Of a stretch of DNA of 64,000 nt, positions 25,386-34,944 are shown piece after piece. The DNA is from Paraburkholderia diazotrophica (GTDB lineage: Bacteria > Pseudomonadota > Gammaproteobacteria > Burkholderiales > Burkholderiaceae): contig NZ_FNYE01000005.1 of assembly GCF_900108945.1 (NCBI RefSeq), positions 62,001 to 126,000 on the forward strand, written 5' to 3'. Within the stretch, counting starts at the first letter, position 1; every line of letters begins with the position of its first letter. Position numbers and translations under genes: made by a program. The notes beneath the pieces were generated by a model, which ran no database searches, was not told the DNA's origin, and saw only the letters and a list, made by a program, of their open reading frames with translations.

Positions 25386-25563
25386 ACGGAAGTGCTTGCG
25401 CGTGCACCGGCTCGTGGCTTGATGCATCAGTGATGCAGTCGGACCGAACCATGCATAAAAGCACTCAAGCGCAGTCGCATCCAGCACCGAAGCGACACCG
25501 AAGCCGATTGCGCTTTTGGTTTACCATAGCGGACCGCCCGCATTTCCGATCCAAGGTAACTCG

Positions 25564-25767
25564 ATGTCTTCGAATCTGCACGACCTCCCTGATAGTCCCT
25601 GCATCGGCGTTTGCTCGACGCTATTCGACGAGGTCTGCAAGGGCTGTGGCCGTACGGCGGAGGAAGTGTCGAACTGGGTGTTCCTCACCGATGAGGAAAA
25701 GCGCACCGTGTGGGAACGCATCGAACGCGAAGGCACGGCGATGCGATTCAAGTATGACAAGCTGTGA
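25564..25767 (+). CDS. DUF1289 small cysteine-rich protein
   Basis: 67 residues with the DUF1289 pattern SPCIGVCSTLFDEVCKGCGR: Cys13, Cys17, Cys25 and Cys28, spaced as a probable metal-binding knuckle. A WxxLTDEEKRxVWxRI helix follows. The family is widespread in proteobacteria and its role is undefined. AAGGTAA lies 6 bp before the chosen ATG. The frame is open further upstream, but that part is not conserved-looking. It stands alone between mntH and a bidirectional terminator. Confidence 0.88.
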   Translation: MSSNLHDLPDSPCIGVCSTLFDEVCKGCGRTAEEVSNWVFLTDEEKRTVWERIEREGTAMRFKYDKL

Positions 25768-25824
25768 TTCGCATGGGCCTCGATGCAGTTTTTTGCACGA
25801 GACCCCGGCGAAGGCGAGAAAAAC

Positions 25825-25858
25825 AAAACGCCGGCTCGCGTGTGCGAGCCGGCGTTTT
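25825..25858. terminator. Bidirectional intrinsic terminator
   Basis: A perfect 15-bp stem, AAAACGCCGGCTCGC / GCGAGCCGGCGTTTT, around GTGT, with A/T runs on both flanks. It serves the DUF1289 gene and the convergent ompW. Confidence 0.92.
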
Positions 25859-25888
25859 TCATTACATCGACGTCTGCGCGCGTTGCGC

Positions 25889-26533
25889 TTAGAACTTCAT
25901 GCCGACACCGACGCCGACGATCAACGGGTCGATATGCAGCGTGCCGAGCGGCGTGCCGTTGAGCGATGCATCCGTCTTCATCCAGACTTTCTTGACATCT
26001 AGGTTGGCGAACACCGATTTCGTCACTTGCACGTCGACGCCCATCTGCAGTGCCGGACCGAAACTGCTGCGCTTGATCGAAATGTCCTGACCGCCCGCAT
26101 GCAGTCCGTTGTTGTAGAAGTACGTATAGTTCACGCCCGCGCCGACGTACGGCCGAACCTGCCCCTGATGATTGAAGTGATATTGCAGCAGCAACGTCGG
26201 CGGCAGCACGTTGACGCCGCCCAGCCCGCCGGCGCTCGACGTCAGTTGATGCCGCGACGTCGCGAGAATCAGTTCCACGCCGATGTTGTCGCGGATCATG
26301 TAGGTGAAATCGAGTTCAGGCACGGTTGCGTTGTTGACGCCGACGTTGAGCGTCGACAATGCGTCGCTGGTGCGAACCTCCGGCACGATGGCGATGGCGC
26401 GCAGACGCACGAGTGTGTCGCCTGCATGAATGCCTGAAGTCGAATCGATGTCTGCTGCGAAGGCGTGTGGAGTCGTCAGCGCTATCCCTGCTGCGCAGAG
26501 AGCGGCTGCGATCAATCGAGTGTTTCCGGTCAT
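25889..26533 (-). CDS. OmpW-family outer-membrane protein
   Basis: 214 residues. The signal peptide is cleaved near AFA|AD. An eight-stranded beta-barrel follows, with the OmpW features HAGDTLVRLRAIAIVPE and PELDFTYMIRDNIGVELIL, then PPTLLLQYHFNHQGQVRPYVGAGVNYTYFYN, with periodic aromatic girdles and a terminal Phe (GVGMKF). OmpW proteins form narrow channels for small hydrophobic molecules in the outer membrane. It is monocistronic with a strong terminator. The substrate is unknown. Confidence 0.92.
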   Translation of the reverse strand: MTGNTRLIAAALCAAGIALTTPHAFAADIDSTSGIHAGDTLVRLRAIAIVPEVRTSDALSTLNVGVNNATVPELDFTYMIRDNIGVELILATSRHQLTSSAGGLGGVNVLPPTLLLQYHFNHQGQVRPYVGAGVNYTYFYNNGLHAGGQDISIKRSSFGPALQMGVDVQVTKSVFANLDVKKVWMKTDASLNGTPLGTLHIDPLIVGVGVGMKF

Positions 26534-26624
26534 AAGCTACCCTGATTTTTTTGTGATTGCGTCACCAATGTAGTGACGCGCGAGCGATTGTCGAAGCTCG
26601 CCAGGGTGCGCTCATTGACCGCCG

Positions 26625-27815
26625 TCAACCCAGGGAAAATGCCAAGCGCCCTGCGACAGCCGGTCGCGCAACACCCGTCAGCAACAGTTCCAGAAGATCG
26701 CGCACGCTGCGAATTGCATTGCCGAATGGCAGCGCTTCACGTCCACGGAAGAACAGGCCGTTGGCAACATCGCCGCGCAGTGCAGCAGCCAGCCGCGTAT
26801 CGATGCAGAAGTGGCCGAACTTTTCGATGCCGTCGCGTAAGCCACATGCACTCAGACACTCGAGTGCAGTCGGACACGCACGCTTGAGTGCACCGATCTT
26901 CGTGCGAATGCGCGTCTCGTTGCGCAGATAGCGATCGAGCCACGGCGTCTTCACGGCGCGCGCAGGAAGGCCCGTTACGCTGACGAATTCCACGATGTCG
27001 TCGGACTTCGCATCGGCCAGCACGCGCTTGAAATTCGGATGGGCGTCGCCCTCCTCGGTGACGGCGAATGGCGTGCCGATCTGCACGCCGTTCGCGCCTG
27101 CTCCCAGACAGGTGCGCACAGCGGCATGACTGTTGATGCCGCCTGCAACGATCACCGGCACTTCAGTTCGGCTGATCTGCAACGAAGTGAACAGGTCGTC
27201 GATCTCCTGCAGCACCCGCGCGAATTCGAAACGCGCATCGCGCATGTCGTCGAGGTTCGTCACGCCGAGATGGCCGCCCGCGTGAGCGGGATGTTCGATC
27301 ACGATCGCATCGGGCAAACGGCCTTTCTTGATCCACTTCTTCAACACGACGCCGACACCGCGGCTGTCGGACAGGATCGGGATCAATGCAATATCGTGCC
27401 CCTGCGTCATATCCGGCAGATCGAGCGGCAGACCGGCGCCCATGACGATTGCATCGGCACCCTTTTCGCAGGCGATCCTCACGTAATCCGCGTGCGCGTT
27501 GACCGCCTTCATCACGTTGACGGCGATCATTCCGCGCCCTTCGCTCAGCCTGCGCGCGGCTTCGATTTCGCGGGCAAGCGCGGTGCGGTTCGCGTCTTCC
27601 AGCGTTGTGCGATCGGGAGTCGCGCGACAACGTTCGAGCAGATCGGGATGATGGTGGCGCAGGTCGATACTCGCGATCGTGCCGAGCGCGCCCTCGCGCG
27701 CAACGCTGCCCGCAAGGCGGTGCGCAGATATACCGACGCCCATTCCGCCCTGCACGACGGGCAATAGCGACCGACCGCGAATGACAAGCGGTGCAAACGG
27801 ATGAGAGGGAAACAT
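26625..27815 (-). CDS. Nitronate monooxygenase-like FMN enzyme
   Basis: 396 residues with the TIM-barrel fold of the NMO / 2-nitropropane dioxygenase family. It has PVVQGGMGVGISAHRLAGSVA at the N-terminus, the AHAGGHLG loop and the FMN phosphate-binding GAGANGVQIGTPF. Enzymes of this type oxidise alkyl nitronates or related acids using FMN and oxygen, and several members are instead enoyl reductases or unknown. The C-terminal ~100 residues carry four cysteines and a YLRNETRIRTKIGALKRACP segment typical of the longer NMO subgroup. The start at 27815 (MFPSHPF) leaves out an Arg-rich upstream extension. The substrate is undetermined. Confidence 0.82.
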   Translation of the reverse strand: MFPSHPFAPLVIRGRSLLPVVQGGMGVGISAHRLAGSVAREGALGTIASIDLRHHHPDLLERCRATPDRTTLEDANRTALAREIEAARRLSEGRGMIAVNVMKAVNAHADYVRIACEKGADAIVMGAGLPLDLPDMTQGHDIALIPILSDSRGVGVVLKKWIKKGRLPDAIVIEHPAHAGGHLGVTNLDDMRDARFEFARVLQEIDDLFTSLQISRTEVPVIVAGGINSHAAVRTCLGAGANGVQIGTPFAVTEEGDAHPNFKRVLADAKSDDIVEFVSVTGLPARAVKTPWLDRYLRNETRIRTKIGALKRACPTALECLSACGLRDGIEKFGHFCIDTRLAAALRGDVANGLFFRGREALPFGNAIRSVRDLLELLLTGVARPAVAGRLAFSLG

Positions 27816-27901
27816 GAGAGGCCTCCGTCGTCGATGGGATTCGACGCAAAGCCTCGATGGTCGCAACTGGCAAATGCCGTATGTTGAGTGAAGTCAAACA
27901 A

Positions 27902-27932
27902 AAAGTGCGCGTCCATAGAAGACACGCACTTT
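27902..27932 (-). terminator. Intrinsic terminator of the aldehyde dehydrogenase gene
   Basis: AAAGTGCGCGTC / GACACGCACTTT, 12-bp arms with one mismatch and a 7-base loop. On the minus strand it is followed by TTTG, about 80 bp after the dehydrogenase stop. Confidence 0.8.
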
Positions 27933-28011
27933 GGTTGCGCTTCGTCATCTGCAGTGCATGCGGTAGCGAGATAAATCGCAGTGCATCGCGCTCATGCAGA
28001 TGAGTGCAGGT

Positions 28012-29448
28012 CTACGCGGGCTTGTTGACCTTTAACTGCATCGACTTGTACTCGAGATACTCTTCAAGTCCGTACGTGCCGTTCTCGCGACCATGCCCGG
28101 ACTGCTTGAAGCCGCCGAACGGAGCGGCCATGTTCCATGCGCCGCCGTTGATGTCGACCTGCCCCGTGCGGATGCGCCGCGCGACGCCGATCGCGCGCTC
28201 GTCGCTGCCTGCCCACACTGCGCCACCGAGACCGTATAGCGAGTCATTGGCAATGCGCACGGCTTCGTCTTCGTCCTTGTACGTGAGGATTGTCAGCACG
28301 GGCCCGAAGATTTCCTCCTGCGCGATGGTCGCTTTTGGATGCACACGGCCGAACACCGTCGGCTTCACGAAGAAGCCTTTGGACACACCATCTGGCATCC
28401 CTACGCCACCCGTCACGAGATCCGCGCCTTCCTCGATGCCGCGCGCAATATAGTGCTGCACGCGCGCTTGCTGCGCAGCCGAAGCGAGCGGACCAAGACG
28501 CGTCGTCTCCGCACGCGGATCGCCCGCCACGAAGGCTCCGGCCGCCTTCTTCACGAGATCGCGTACTTCGTCATAGCGCGATTCCGGCACGATCATGCGC
28601 GTATGCGCGGAACAGGTTTGCCCCGAGTTCAGGAAGCACGCATTCACCGTGCCCTTGATCGCCGCTGCAAAATCCGCATCGTCGAGTATCACCGACGCCG
28701 ACTTGCCACCCAGTTCCAGCGCGACACGCTTCACCGATGCCGCCGCCAGTTCCGATACGCGCTTGCCCGCGCGCGTGGAACCTGTGAACGACACCATGTC
28801 GACGGACGGATGACTGGCGAGCACTTCGCCGACCACCGGTCCATATCCACAGACGAGGTTGAATACGCCGGCGGGTAGTCCTGCATCATGAATCGCTTCG
28901 GCCAGCACGAACGCATTGAGCGGAGCAACTTCCGACGGCTTGAGCACGATAGTGCAGCCCGCTGCAAGCGCCGCCGCAACCTTAAGCGTGATCTGGTTCA
29001 GCGGATAGTTCCACGGCGTAATCGCGGCCACGACACCGACCGGTTCTCGCACCACGAGCGAGTTGCCGATCTGCTCTTCGAAGTGGAATTCACCTGCTAG
29101 CTTCGCGTAGGCATTCCAGTTGTATACGGGACCACCGACCTGAATCGCACGTGCAAGCTTGATCGGCATGCCGACTTCGCCGCAAATGTAGCCGGCTAGT
29201 TCATCGGAGCGGGCCTTAAGGTTGTCGGCAATCTTTTGCAGGTACTTGGCGCGCTCTTTGGGTGGCGTCGTTGCCCAGCCGTCGAATGCAGCACGCGCAG
29301 CGTTAATCGCCTGTTCGGCATCCGCTTCGATGCCTTCGGGGATGCGACCCATGATCTCCTCGGTGCCCGAATCGATCACGTCGATCGTGCCGGTGCCACA
29401 TGGCTTGATCCATTTGCCGTCGATATAGAAGTGCTCGAAGGTCTTCAT
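28012..29448 (-). CDS. NAD(P)-dependent aldehyde dehydrogenase
   Basis: 478 residues, full length for the ALDH superfamily. It oxidises an aldehyde to its acid. The nucleophile is in [11 protein letters not shown] (Cys near residue 278), the general base is in LELGGKSA (Glu near 245), and the nucleotide-binding Asn motif is in [10 protein letters not shown]. The C-terminal signature [24 protein letters not shown] is present. The start at 29448 ([13 protein letters not shown]) fits the family, and the upstream open extension does not. The sequence is close to the broad 'aldehyde dehydrogenase family' enzymes of Burkholderia. The specific substrate cannot be inferred. Confidence 0.92.
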   Translation of the reverse strand: MKTFEHFYIDGKWIKPCGTGTIDVIDSGTEEIMGRIPEGIEADAEQAINAARAAFDGWATTPPKERAKYLQKIADNLKARSDELAGYICGEVGMPIKLARAIQVGGPVYNWNAYAKLAGEFHFEEQIGNSLVVREPVGVVAAITPWNYPLNQITLKVAAALAAGCTIVLKPSEVAPLNAFVLAEAIHDAGLPAGVFNLVCGYGPVVGEVLASHPSVDMVSFTGSTRAGKRVSELAAASVKRVALELGGKSASVILDDADFAAAIKGTVNACFLNSGQTCSAHTRMIVPESRYDEVRDLVKKAAGAFVAGDPRAETTRLGPLASAAQQARVQHYIARGIEEGADLVTGGVGMPDGVSKGFFVKPTVFGRVHPKATIAQEEIFGPVLTILTYKDEDEAVRIANDSLYGLGGAVWAGSDERAIGVARRIRTGQVDINGGAWNMAAPFGGFKQSGHGRENGTYGLEEYLEYKSMQLKVNKPA

Positions 29449-29566
29449 GTCTTCTGTCCTGGTGCACGGATTGTCTCTATTTATTCTACTCGCCGACTTA
29501 GGACGTATTCGGACACACACGAGACTAATCGGCTCGAACAACACCATAGCCTGCGGCACCAAACAA

Positions 29567-29594
29567 AAAACCCGCTTCGTCTGAAGCGGGTTTT
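29567..29594 (-). terminator. Intrinsic terminator of ybiT
   Basis: AAAACCCGCTTC GTCT GAAGCGGGTTTT, a perfect 12-bp stem. On the minus strand the stem is followed by a TTGTTTGG tract, 27 bp after the ybiT stop. Confidence 0.88.
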
Positions 29595-29621
29595 CTCAAG
29601 AAGCCAGGCAGTAACGCTTGC

Positions 29622-31214
29622 TTACTGCACGCCCTGGCTCGCCAGGAAGTCTTCGTAATTGCCGCCGAAGTCGTTCAGCGTGCCGTCCGTCTTCACTTCG
29701 ATGATGCGGTTCGCGAGGCCGCTCACGAATTCACGGTCGTGCGAAACGAAAATCAACGTGCCGTCGTATTTGTCCAGTGCGATCTGCAGCGACTCGATCG
29801 ATTCCATATCCATGTGGTTGGTCGGCTCGTCCATCAGCAGCACGTTGTGGCGGCCCAGCATCAGCTTGCCCCAGATCATGCGGCCCTTCTCGCCACCCGA
29901 CAGTACCTTCACCGACTTCTTGATGTCGTCTGCATTAAAGAGCAGACGGCCGAGCGTGCCGCGCACCATCTGCTCGTCGTCACCTTCCTTGCGGTAATGG
30001 TCGATCCAGTCCATCAGCGTGACGTCGTCCGGAAATTCTTCGTACGTGTCTTGCGGCATATAGCCGACGTTCGCGTTTTCGGCCCATTTGATCGTGCCGT
30101 GGTCGACCGTGAGATTGCCATATAGCGAACGCAGCAGCGTCGTCTTGCCCGCGCCGTTTTCGCCGATGATCGCAATGCGCTCACCCGGCTGCACGCTGAA
30201 GTTGAAGTTCTGGAAGATCGTGCGGTCGTACTTCTTCGTGACGTCTTCCGCGACCACTGCAATATTGTGCAGTTTCTTCTCGTACTCGAAGCGGATGAAC
30301 GGGTTCTGACGTGACGACGGCTTGAATTCCTCGATCTTGATCTTGTCGATCATCTTCAGGCGGCTGGTTGCCTGACGCGCCTTCGACTTGTTGGCCGAGA
30401 AGCGGCGCACGAAGTCCTGCAGGTCGGCGACGCGCTCCTTCGCCTTTGCATTCGCGGCCTGCTGGCGCTCGCGTGCCTGCGTGCTCGCGAGCATGTAGTC
30501 GTCGTAGTTGCCCGGATAGACCTTCAGCGTGCCGTAGTCCATGTCCGCCATGTGCGTGCAGACCTGGTTCAGGAAGTGACGGTCGTGCGAGATGATGATC
30601 ATCGTCGAGTCGTACTCGTTCAGCACGTCCTCGAGCCAGCGGATCGAGTTGATGTCCAGGTTGTTAGTCGGCTCGTCCAGCAGCAGCACGTCGGGCTTCG
30701 AGAACAGCGCCTGCGCCAGCAGCACGCGTAGTTTCCAGCCCGGCGCGACATTGCTCATCGGACCATTGTGCAGGTCGATCGCGATGCCAATGCCGAGCAG
30801 CAGTTCACCCGCGCGCGCTTCCGCCGTGTAGCCGTCGTACTCGGCAAACTTCGCTTCGAGTTCCGCCGCGTGCATGTAGTCGTCGTCGGTCGCTTCCGGA
30901 TTCGCGTAGATCGCATCGCGCTCGGTCATCGCCGCCCACATTTCCGCGTGGCCCATCATCACAACGTCGAGCACGCGCACGTCTTCGTACGCGAACTGGT
31001 CCTGACGCAGTTTGCCGAGACGGACGTTCGGCTCGAGCATCACGTTGCCGGAACTCGCCTCCAGGTCGCCGCCCAGAATTTTCATGAACGTCGACTTGCC
31101 GCAACCGTTCGCACCGATCAGGCCGTAGCGGTTGCCTTCGCCGAATTTGACCGAGATATTCTCGAACAGGGGTTTCGGCCCGAATTGCATGGTGATGTTG
31201 GCAGTAGACAGCAC
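29622..31214 (-). CDS. ybiT: ABC-F ATPase YbiT
   Basis: 530 residues, the same length as E. coli YbiT, and similar throughout. It starts with [20 protein letters not shown] and has two ABC modules: Walker [10 protein letters not shown] and GENGAGKTT, and signatures [11 protein letters not shown] and LSGGEKGRM. The modules are joined by the P-site tRNA interaction motif linker (about residues 230-310, [16 protein letters not shown]). ABC-F proteins have no membrane domain. They bind the ribosomal E site and relieve stalled translation. The catalytic Glu residues are intact (LLLDEP, LLMDEP). Confidence 0.94.
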   Translation of the reverse strand: MLSTANITMQFGPKPLFENISVKFGEGNRYGLIGANGCGKSTFMKILGGDLEASSGNVMLEPNVRLGKLRQDQFAYEDVRVLDVVMMGHAEMWAAMTERDAIYANPEATDDDYMHAAELEAKFAEYDGYTAEARAGELLLGIGIAIDLHNGPMSNVAPGWKLRVLLAQALFSKPDVLLLDEPTNNLDINSIRWLEDVLNEYDSTMIIISHDRHFLNQVCTHMADMDYGTLKVYPGNYDDYMLASTQARERQQAANAKAKERVADLQDFVRRFSANKSKARQATSRLKMIDKIKIEEFKPSSRQNPFIRFEYEKKLHNIAVVAEDVTKKYDRTIFQNFNFSVQPGERIAIIGENGAGKTTLLRSLYGNLTVDHGTIKWAENANVGYMPQDTYEEFPDDVTLMDWIDHYRKEGDDEQMVRGTLGRLLFNADDIKKSVKVLSGGEKGRMIWGKLMLGRHNVLLMDEPTNHMDMESIESLQIALDKYDGTLIFVSHDREFVSGLANRIIEVKTDGTLNDFGGNYEDFLASQGVQ

Positions 31215-31309
31215 GGCGCGTCCCTTTGAATGTAGATCGGCGAAAAACCAAATATTTTAGCAGGTTATCGCATCTCGCGCGCCGCGCTCCGGGCCGCCGC
31301 GATCCCCCG

Positions 31310-32203
31310 CTACGCTTTTTTACGCGGCGTGTGCAACACGTCGATGAAACCGGACAGATCGGCATCCGCCAGCCCCATGGCTGAACCCAGGCGCAATAGC
31401 TGCTGCACTGTGCCAGAAACCGGCATTGGAGTGCCTGTTTCGTATGCGGCGGCTGCAATCGTATCGACGTCCTTCTGGAACGTGCTCAACGTGCCGATGG
31501 GCGGCTGGCCCGCTTGCGTCATGCGCGGCACGAAAGTCTGCAGCAGCACCGAGTCGGCCCAGCCGCCCGCGAGCGCTTGCGTCAGGCGCGCGGCGTCGAT
31601 GCCGCTGCGTTGCGCGAGGCTGACGGCCTCGGCGATCGCCGCCACCGTCGATGTGACGATCGCCTGATTGCAGAGCTTGGTCGTCTGTCCCGCGCCCACC
31701 GCGCCCATATGCGTGACGCGCGATGCATAGGCTCCGATGACGGGCGTGACCGCGTCGACATCGGCGGCGTCTCCGCCCGCCATCACAGCGAGCGTGCCCG
31801 CGATTGCGCCTGCAACGCCGCCCGACACGGGCGCGTCGATCCAGCCGATACGCGCTTCGGCGGCTCGCCTTGCGAAGACGCGTGTCGACGACGGCGGAAT
31901 GCTGCCATGATCGACGATCCAGCGGACAGGACTTGCCCCGTTCGACTCGTTGATGCCCTGCACGACCCCGTTCCTACCAAACACGACTTCCTCGACGGCC
32001 GCCGCATCCAGCACGCACAGGAAAATGGCTTCAGCCCGACTGGTCAGTTCCGCAGGCGTCGACGCCACGGTCGCGCCGTCGGCCACCAGCGTGTCCGCCT
32101 TGGCGCGCGTGCGGTTCCACACCTGCACTGCATGTCCTGAACTCAGCAGATGCCGAATCATCGGCGCGCCCATCAGTCCCGGTCCGCAAAAACCGATCTC
32201 CAC
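31310..32203 (-). CDS. NAD(P)-dependent beta-hydroxyacid dehydrogenase family
   Basis: 297 residues. An N-terminal Rossmann fold has the glycine motif GFCGPGLMGAPM. The substrate motif DAPVSGGVAGA follows, then the catalytic Lys in GQTTKLCNQ (about residue 175), in an all-helical C-terminal domain. The family includes tartronate semialdehyde reductase, 3-hydroxyisobutyrate dehydrogenase and succinic-semialdehyde reductases, and motifs alone do not separate them. A GTG at 32203 was chosen: AGGAG stands 6 bp upstream and the Rossmann strand starts at once. The ATG further upstream (32290) would add a 29-residue leader unlike the family. Confidence 0.88.
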   Translation of the reverse strand: MEIGFCGPGLMGAPMIRHLLSSGHAVQVWNRTRAKADTLVADGATVASTPAELTSRAEAIFLCVLDAAAVEEVVFGRNGVVQGINESNGASPVRWIVDHGSIPPSSTRVFARRAAEARIGWIDAPVSGGVAGAIAGTLAVMAGGDAADVDAVTPVIGAYASRVTHMGAVGAGQTTKLCNQAIVTSTVAAIAEAVSLAQRSGIDAARLTQALAGGWADSVLLQTFVPRMTQAGQPPIGTLSTFQKDVDTIAAAAYETGTPMPVSGTVQQLLRLGSAMGLADADLSGFIDVLHTPRKKA

Positions 32204-32389
32204 TTCTTTCTCCTCTGTTCGATGCATCAAACGCACCGGAGTGCAGCCGTCGTTGCATGGCACATGAACCGTCAATGATACCGGTGGCATCGCAATGCAT
32301 CATGCCGGGCACGCGACGTGCGGGTCAATTCTGGTTCGTTCACACGACAGGCATTGCCTATACTTTTTTCGACCACCAGGAGGTGAATC

Positions 32390-32599
32390 ATGAGCGACCA
32401 CGTGTACAAGCAGATCGAGCTAACCGGTTCGTCGACGAAGTCCAGTGACGACGCCATTCGTTGCGCGATAGAAAAGGCCGGCGAAACACTGCGCAATCTG
32501 CACTGGTTCGAAGTCGTCGAAACGCGCGGCCAGATCGAAGACAACAAGATTTCGCACTGGCAGGTGACGCTCAAGGTCGGCTTGCGCATCGAGGATTGA
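32390..32599 (+). CDS. Dodecin flavoprotein
   Basis: 69 residues matching dodecin along its whole length ([34 protein letters not shown] and [14 protein letters not shown]). Dodecins assemble into hollow 12-mers that store and buffer flavins. The Trp of LHWFEV stacks on the isoalloxazine rings. A very strong ribosome-binding site (AGGAGGTGA) precedes the ATG, and TATACT at 32359-32364 could be the -10 of its own promoter. Confidence 0.95.
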   Translation: MSDHVYKQIELTGSSTKSSDDAIRCAIEKAGETLRNLHWFEVVETRGQIEDNKISHWQVTLKVGLRIED

Positions 32600-32663
32600 T
32601 GCCGGCGTGCCGGCACGCATGCGGCCGAAAGCGCGGTCGCTCAATTCGCGTAGCTCATGAAAA

Positions 32664-32696
32664 AAGCTGCATGGGGCCCATAGCCCTATGCAGCTT
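32664..32696 (-). terminator. Intrinsic terminator of the BMP-type ABC operon
   Basis: AAGCTGCAT G GGG / CCC T ATGCAGCTT, with 9+3 paired bases. On the minus strand the stem ends in TTTTTT. It is 130 bp beyond the last operon gene and also lies downstream of dodecin. Confidence 0.8.
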
Positions 32697-32779
32697 CTAG
32701 AGTCGCACGCGCCGTGCAGACCGGATGCATGTCGATTCACGCGCTGCGTCAAATCCCGCATGCAGCGCGCGATTCACAT

Positions 32780-32827
32780 CGTCACGTCACGTCGGCTCGT
32801 CACGTCGGCACTTCAGCTTGTCACGTC
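32780..32827. repeat. Short GTCACGTC direct repeats
   Basis: GTCACGTC occurs at 32781, 32799 and 32820 within ~47 bp just past, and overlapping, the stop of the nucleoside-binding protein. The spacing is irregular (18 and 21 bp). Confidence 0.4.
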
Positions 32828-33920
32828 ACTTCGGCAACGAGCCGTCCACACCCTCGACGTACCAGTTCAGGCGCTGCAGTTCCGGATCGGTCAGCGTCTT
32901 GCCGGCCGGCACCTTTACGGCGCCCGTCTGATCCTTGATGGGACCCGTGAAGACGTCCCACTTGCCGCCTGCCAGTTGCGTGCGCTTCGCTTCGACCTCC
33001 TTCTGCGCATTGGCCGGGATCGCCGACGTATTCAGGTCTTCGAGATTGACGGCCTTCTGCGGAATGCCCCACCACACGGGGTCGTTCTTCCACTTGCCGT
33101 CCAGCACCTGCTGGATGGCAGCCGAGTAATACACGCCCCAGTGCGCGACCACCGAGCCGAGATGCGCATCCGGACCGAACTTCTTCATGTCCGAATCCCA
33201 GCCGAATGCATGCACATGCTTTTCGGAAGCCGTCGCGAGCGTCGCGCTGGAGTCGGTGTTCTGCAACAGCACGTCGGCGCCCTGGCCGATCAGCGTTTCA
33301 GCCGCCTGCTTTTCCTTGCCCGGATCGAACCAGCTGTTGATCCAGATGACCTTCGTGTGCACCTTCGGATTCACCGAGCGCGCGCCAAGCGTGTATGCAT
33401 TGATGTTGCGCACCACTTCAGGAATCGGCACCGACGCGACGAAGCCAAGTGTGTTCGTTTTCGTCACGTAGCCTGCGGCGACGCCTGCGAGGTATGCACC
33501 TTGGTACATGCGCACGTCATACGTGCCGAAGTTCGCTGCCTTCTTGTAGCCCGTTGCGTGCAGGAAAACGGTGTCCGGGAAGTCCTTCGCCACCTTCAAC
33601 TCGAAATCCTGGTAGCCGAAGCTCGAACCGAAGATGATCTTGTTGCCCTTGTTCGCCAGATCGCGGAACACGCGTTCCGAATCCGCGGATTCCGGCACGT
33701 TTTCGATGCGCGTGATCTTGATCTTGTTGCCGAACTTCGCTTCCGCTTCCTTCGAGCCCTGGTCTTGCGCAAACGTCCAGCCCGCGTCACCCGGATTACC
33801 GAGGTACACGAACGCGACGCCGGGCACATCGGCGGCCTGCGCCGTCTGCGTCAGCGCGCCGCCGACAGCCAGCGACGCAGCCGCCAGCGCAACTGCGCTC
33901 AGCATGGTTCTTTTCTTCAT
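32826..33920 (-). CDS. BMP-family periplasmic binding protein, probable purine nucleoside importer
   Basis: 364 residues. A signal peptide (cleavage near AQA|ADVPG, no lipobox Cys) is followed by a BMP/PnrA-type two-lobed binding protein: VAFVYLGNPGDAGWTFAQDQG, then IIFGSSFGYQDFELKVAKDFPD, then LLQNTDSSATLATASEKHVHAFGWDSDM. BMP proteins feed nucleosides to RbsA/RbsC-like transporters, and the ATPase and two permeases of exactly that type lie upstream in the same orientation. The following cluster for purine breakdown supports a purine or nucleoside ligand. In operon order this is the last gene (ATPase, permease, permease, binding protein). Confidence 0.9.
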   Translation of the reverse strand: MKKRTMLSAVALAAASLAVGGALTQTAQAADVPGVAFVYLGNPGDAGWTFAQDQGSKEAEAKFGNKIKITRIENVPESADSERVFRDLANKGNKIIFGSSFGYQDFELKVAKDFPDTVFLHATGYKKAANFGTYDVRMYQGAYLAGVAAGYVTKTNTLGFVASVPIPEVVRNINAYTLGARSVNPKVHTKVIWINSWFDPGKEKQAAETLIGQGADVLLQNTDSSATLATASEKHVHAFGWDSDMKKFGPDAHLGSVVAHWGVYYSAAIQQVLDGKWKNDPVWWGIPQKAVNLEDLNTSAIPANAQKEVEAKRTQLAGGKWDVFTGPIKDQTGAVKVPAGKTLTDPELQRLNWYVEGVDGSLPK

Positions 33921-33992
33921 GTTTTCTCCTGTCGTTGGGTTTTGATTGATGAACCGGGAGCACGAGCCCCGCGTACGGATTCGTTCAGGCGC

Positions 33993-34922
33993 TCAGCCCG
34001 CCGCGAAGAACGGCTTGCCGAGTGACGCAGGCGCATTCAGACGAATCGTGTTCGGATTGCGCGAAATCAGCACGAGTACGACGACGGTCGCAAGATAAGG
34101 CAGCATCGCAAGAAACTGCGTCGGCACTGGAACGCCGATCGCCTGTGCATAAAACTGCAGGCCCGTCACTGCACCGAACAATAGTGCGCCGATCAACAGC
34201 CGTCCCGGACGCCACGTCGCGAATACGACGAGTGCAAGCGCGATCCAGCCACGACCTGAAGTCAACTGCTCCTGCCACAAGTGCAGATTGACGATCGAGT
34301 AGTAGCCGCCGGCGAGCCCCGCCATCGCGCCGCCAAAGAGCGTCGCGCCGTAGCGCACACCGATCACGGGAAAACCGACCGAGTGCGCGACCTGCGGCGA
34401 CTCGCCGACCGAGCGCAGCACGAGCCCGGCGCGCGTGCGGTACAGGAACCAGCCGACGACGGCGAACATCACGAACGCGAGATAGCCGAGCGGCGTGAGA
34501 CTGAACAACGCCGGGCCGAGCACGGGAATCTTCGAGAGGCCGGGAATGACCCATGTGCCGATCGACTCGCGCACGGCCGCCGACGTGTACGGCTTGCCGA
34601 CATACGCGGAAAGGCCGATCCCGAAGATCGTCAGCGAAAGGCCCGTGGCGACCTGGTTCGCGAGCATCGACAGCACGAGGAACGCGAACAGCAGCGACAT
34701 CGCGATGCCCGCGCCGATCGCGGCGAGCACGCCGAGCCACGGGTTGCCCGTGATCGACGTCACCGCGTAGCCCGTCACGGCGCCCATCAGCATCATCCCT
34801 TCGACGCCGAGGTTGAGCACGCCCGACTTCTCGGTCACGAGTTCGCCGATGCCCGCGAACATCAGCGGAATCGCCGCGACGACCGCGCTCGACGTCAGCG
34901 AGCTAGCTTGTTGAATATCCAT
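33993..34922 (-). CDS. ABC transporter permease, nucleoside (BMP) type, second subunit
   Basis: 309 residues, mostly hydrophobic, of the RbsC-like permease family (GIGELVTEKSGVLNLGVEGMMLMGA). This is the YufQ/NupQ-type subunit that pairs with the longer permease encoded directly upstream. The ATG at 34922 was chosen because it begins MDIQQASSLTSSAVVAAIPLM. The longer open frame upstream only reads back through the end of the other permease gene. Eight to ten membrane helices are expected. Confidence 0.9.
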   Translation of the reverse strand: MDIQQASSLTSSAVVAAIPLMFAGIGELVTEKSGVLNLGVEGMMLMGAVTGYAVTSITGNPWLGVLAAIGAGIAMSLLFAFLVLSMLANQVATGLSLTIFGIGLSAYVGKPYTSAAVRESIGTWVIPGLSKIPVLGPALFSLTPLGYLAFVMFAVVGWFLYRTRAGLVLRSVGESPQVAHSVGFPVIGVRYGATLFGGAMAGLAGGYYSIVNLHLWQEQLTSGRGWIALALVVFATWRPGRLLIGALLFGAVTGLQFYAQAIGVPVPTQFLAMLPYLATVVVLVLISRNPNTIRLNAPASLGKPFFAAG

Positions 34923-34944
34923 GTTGATCCGGTTTCGAGCGTTG

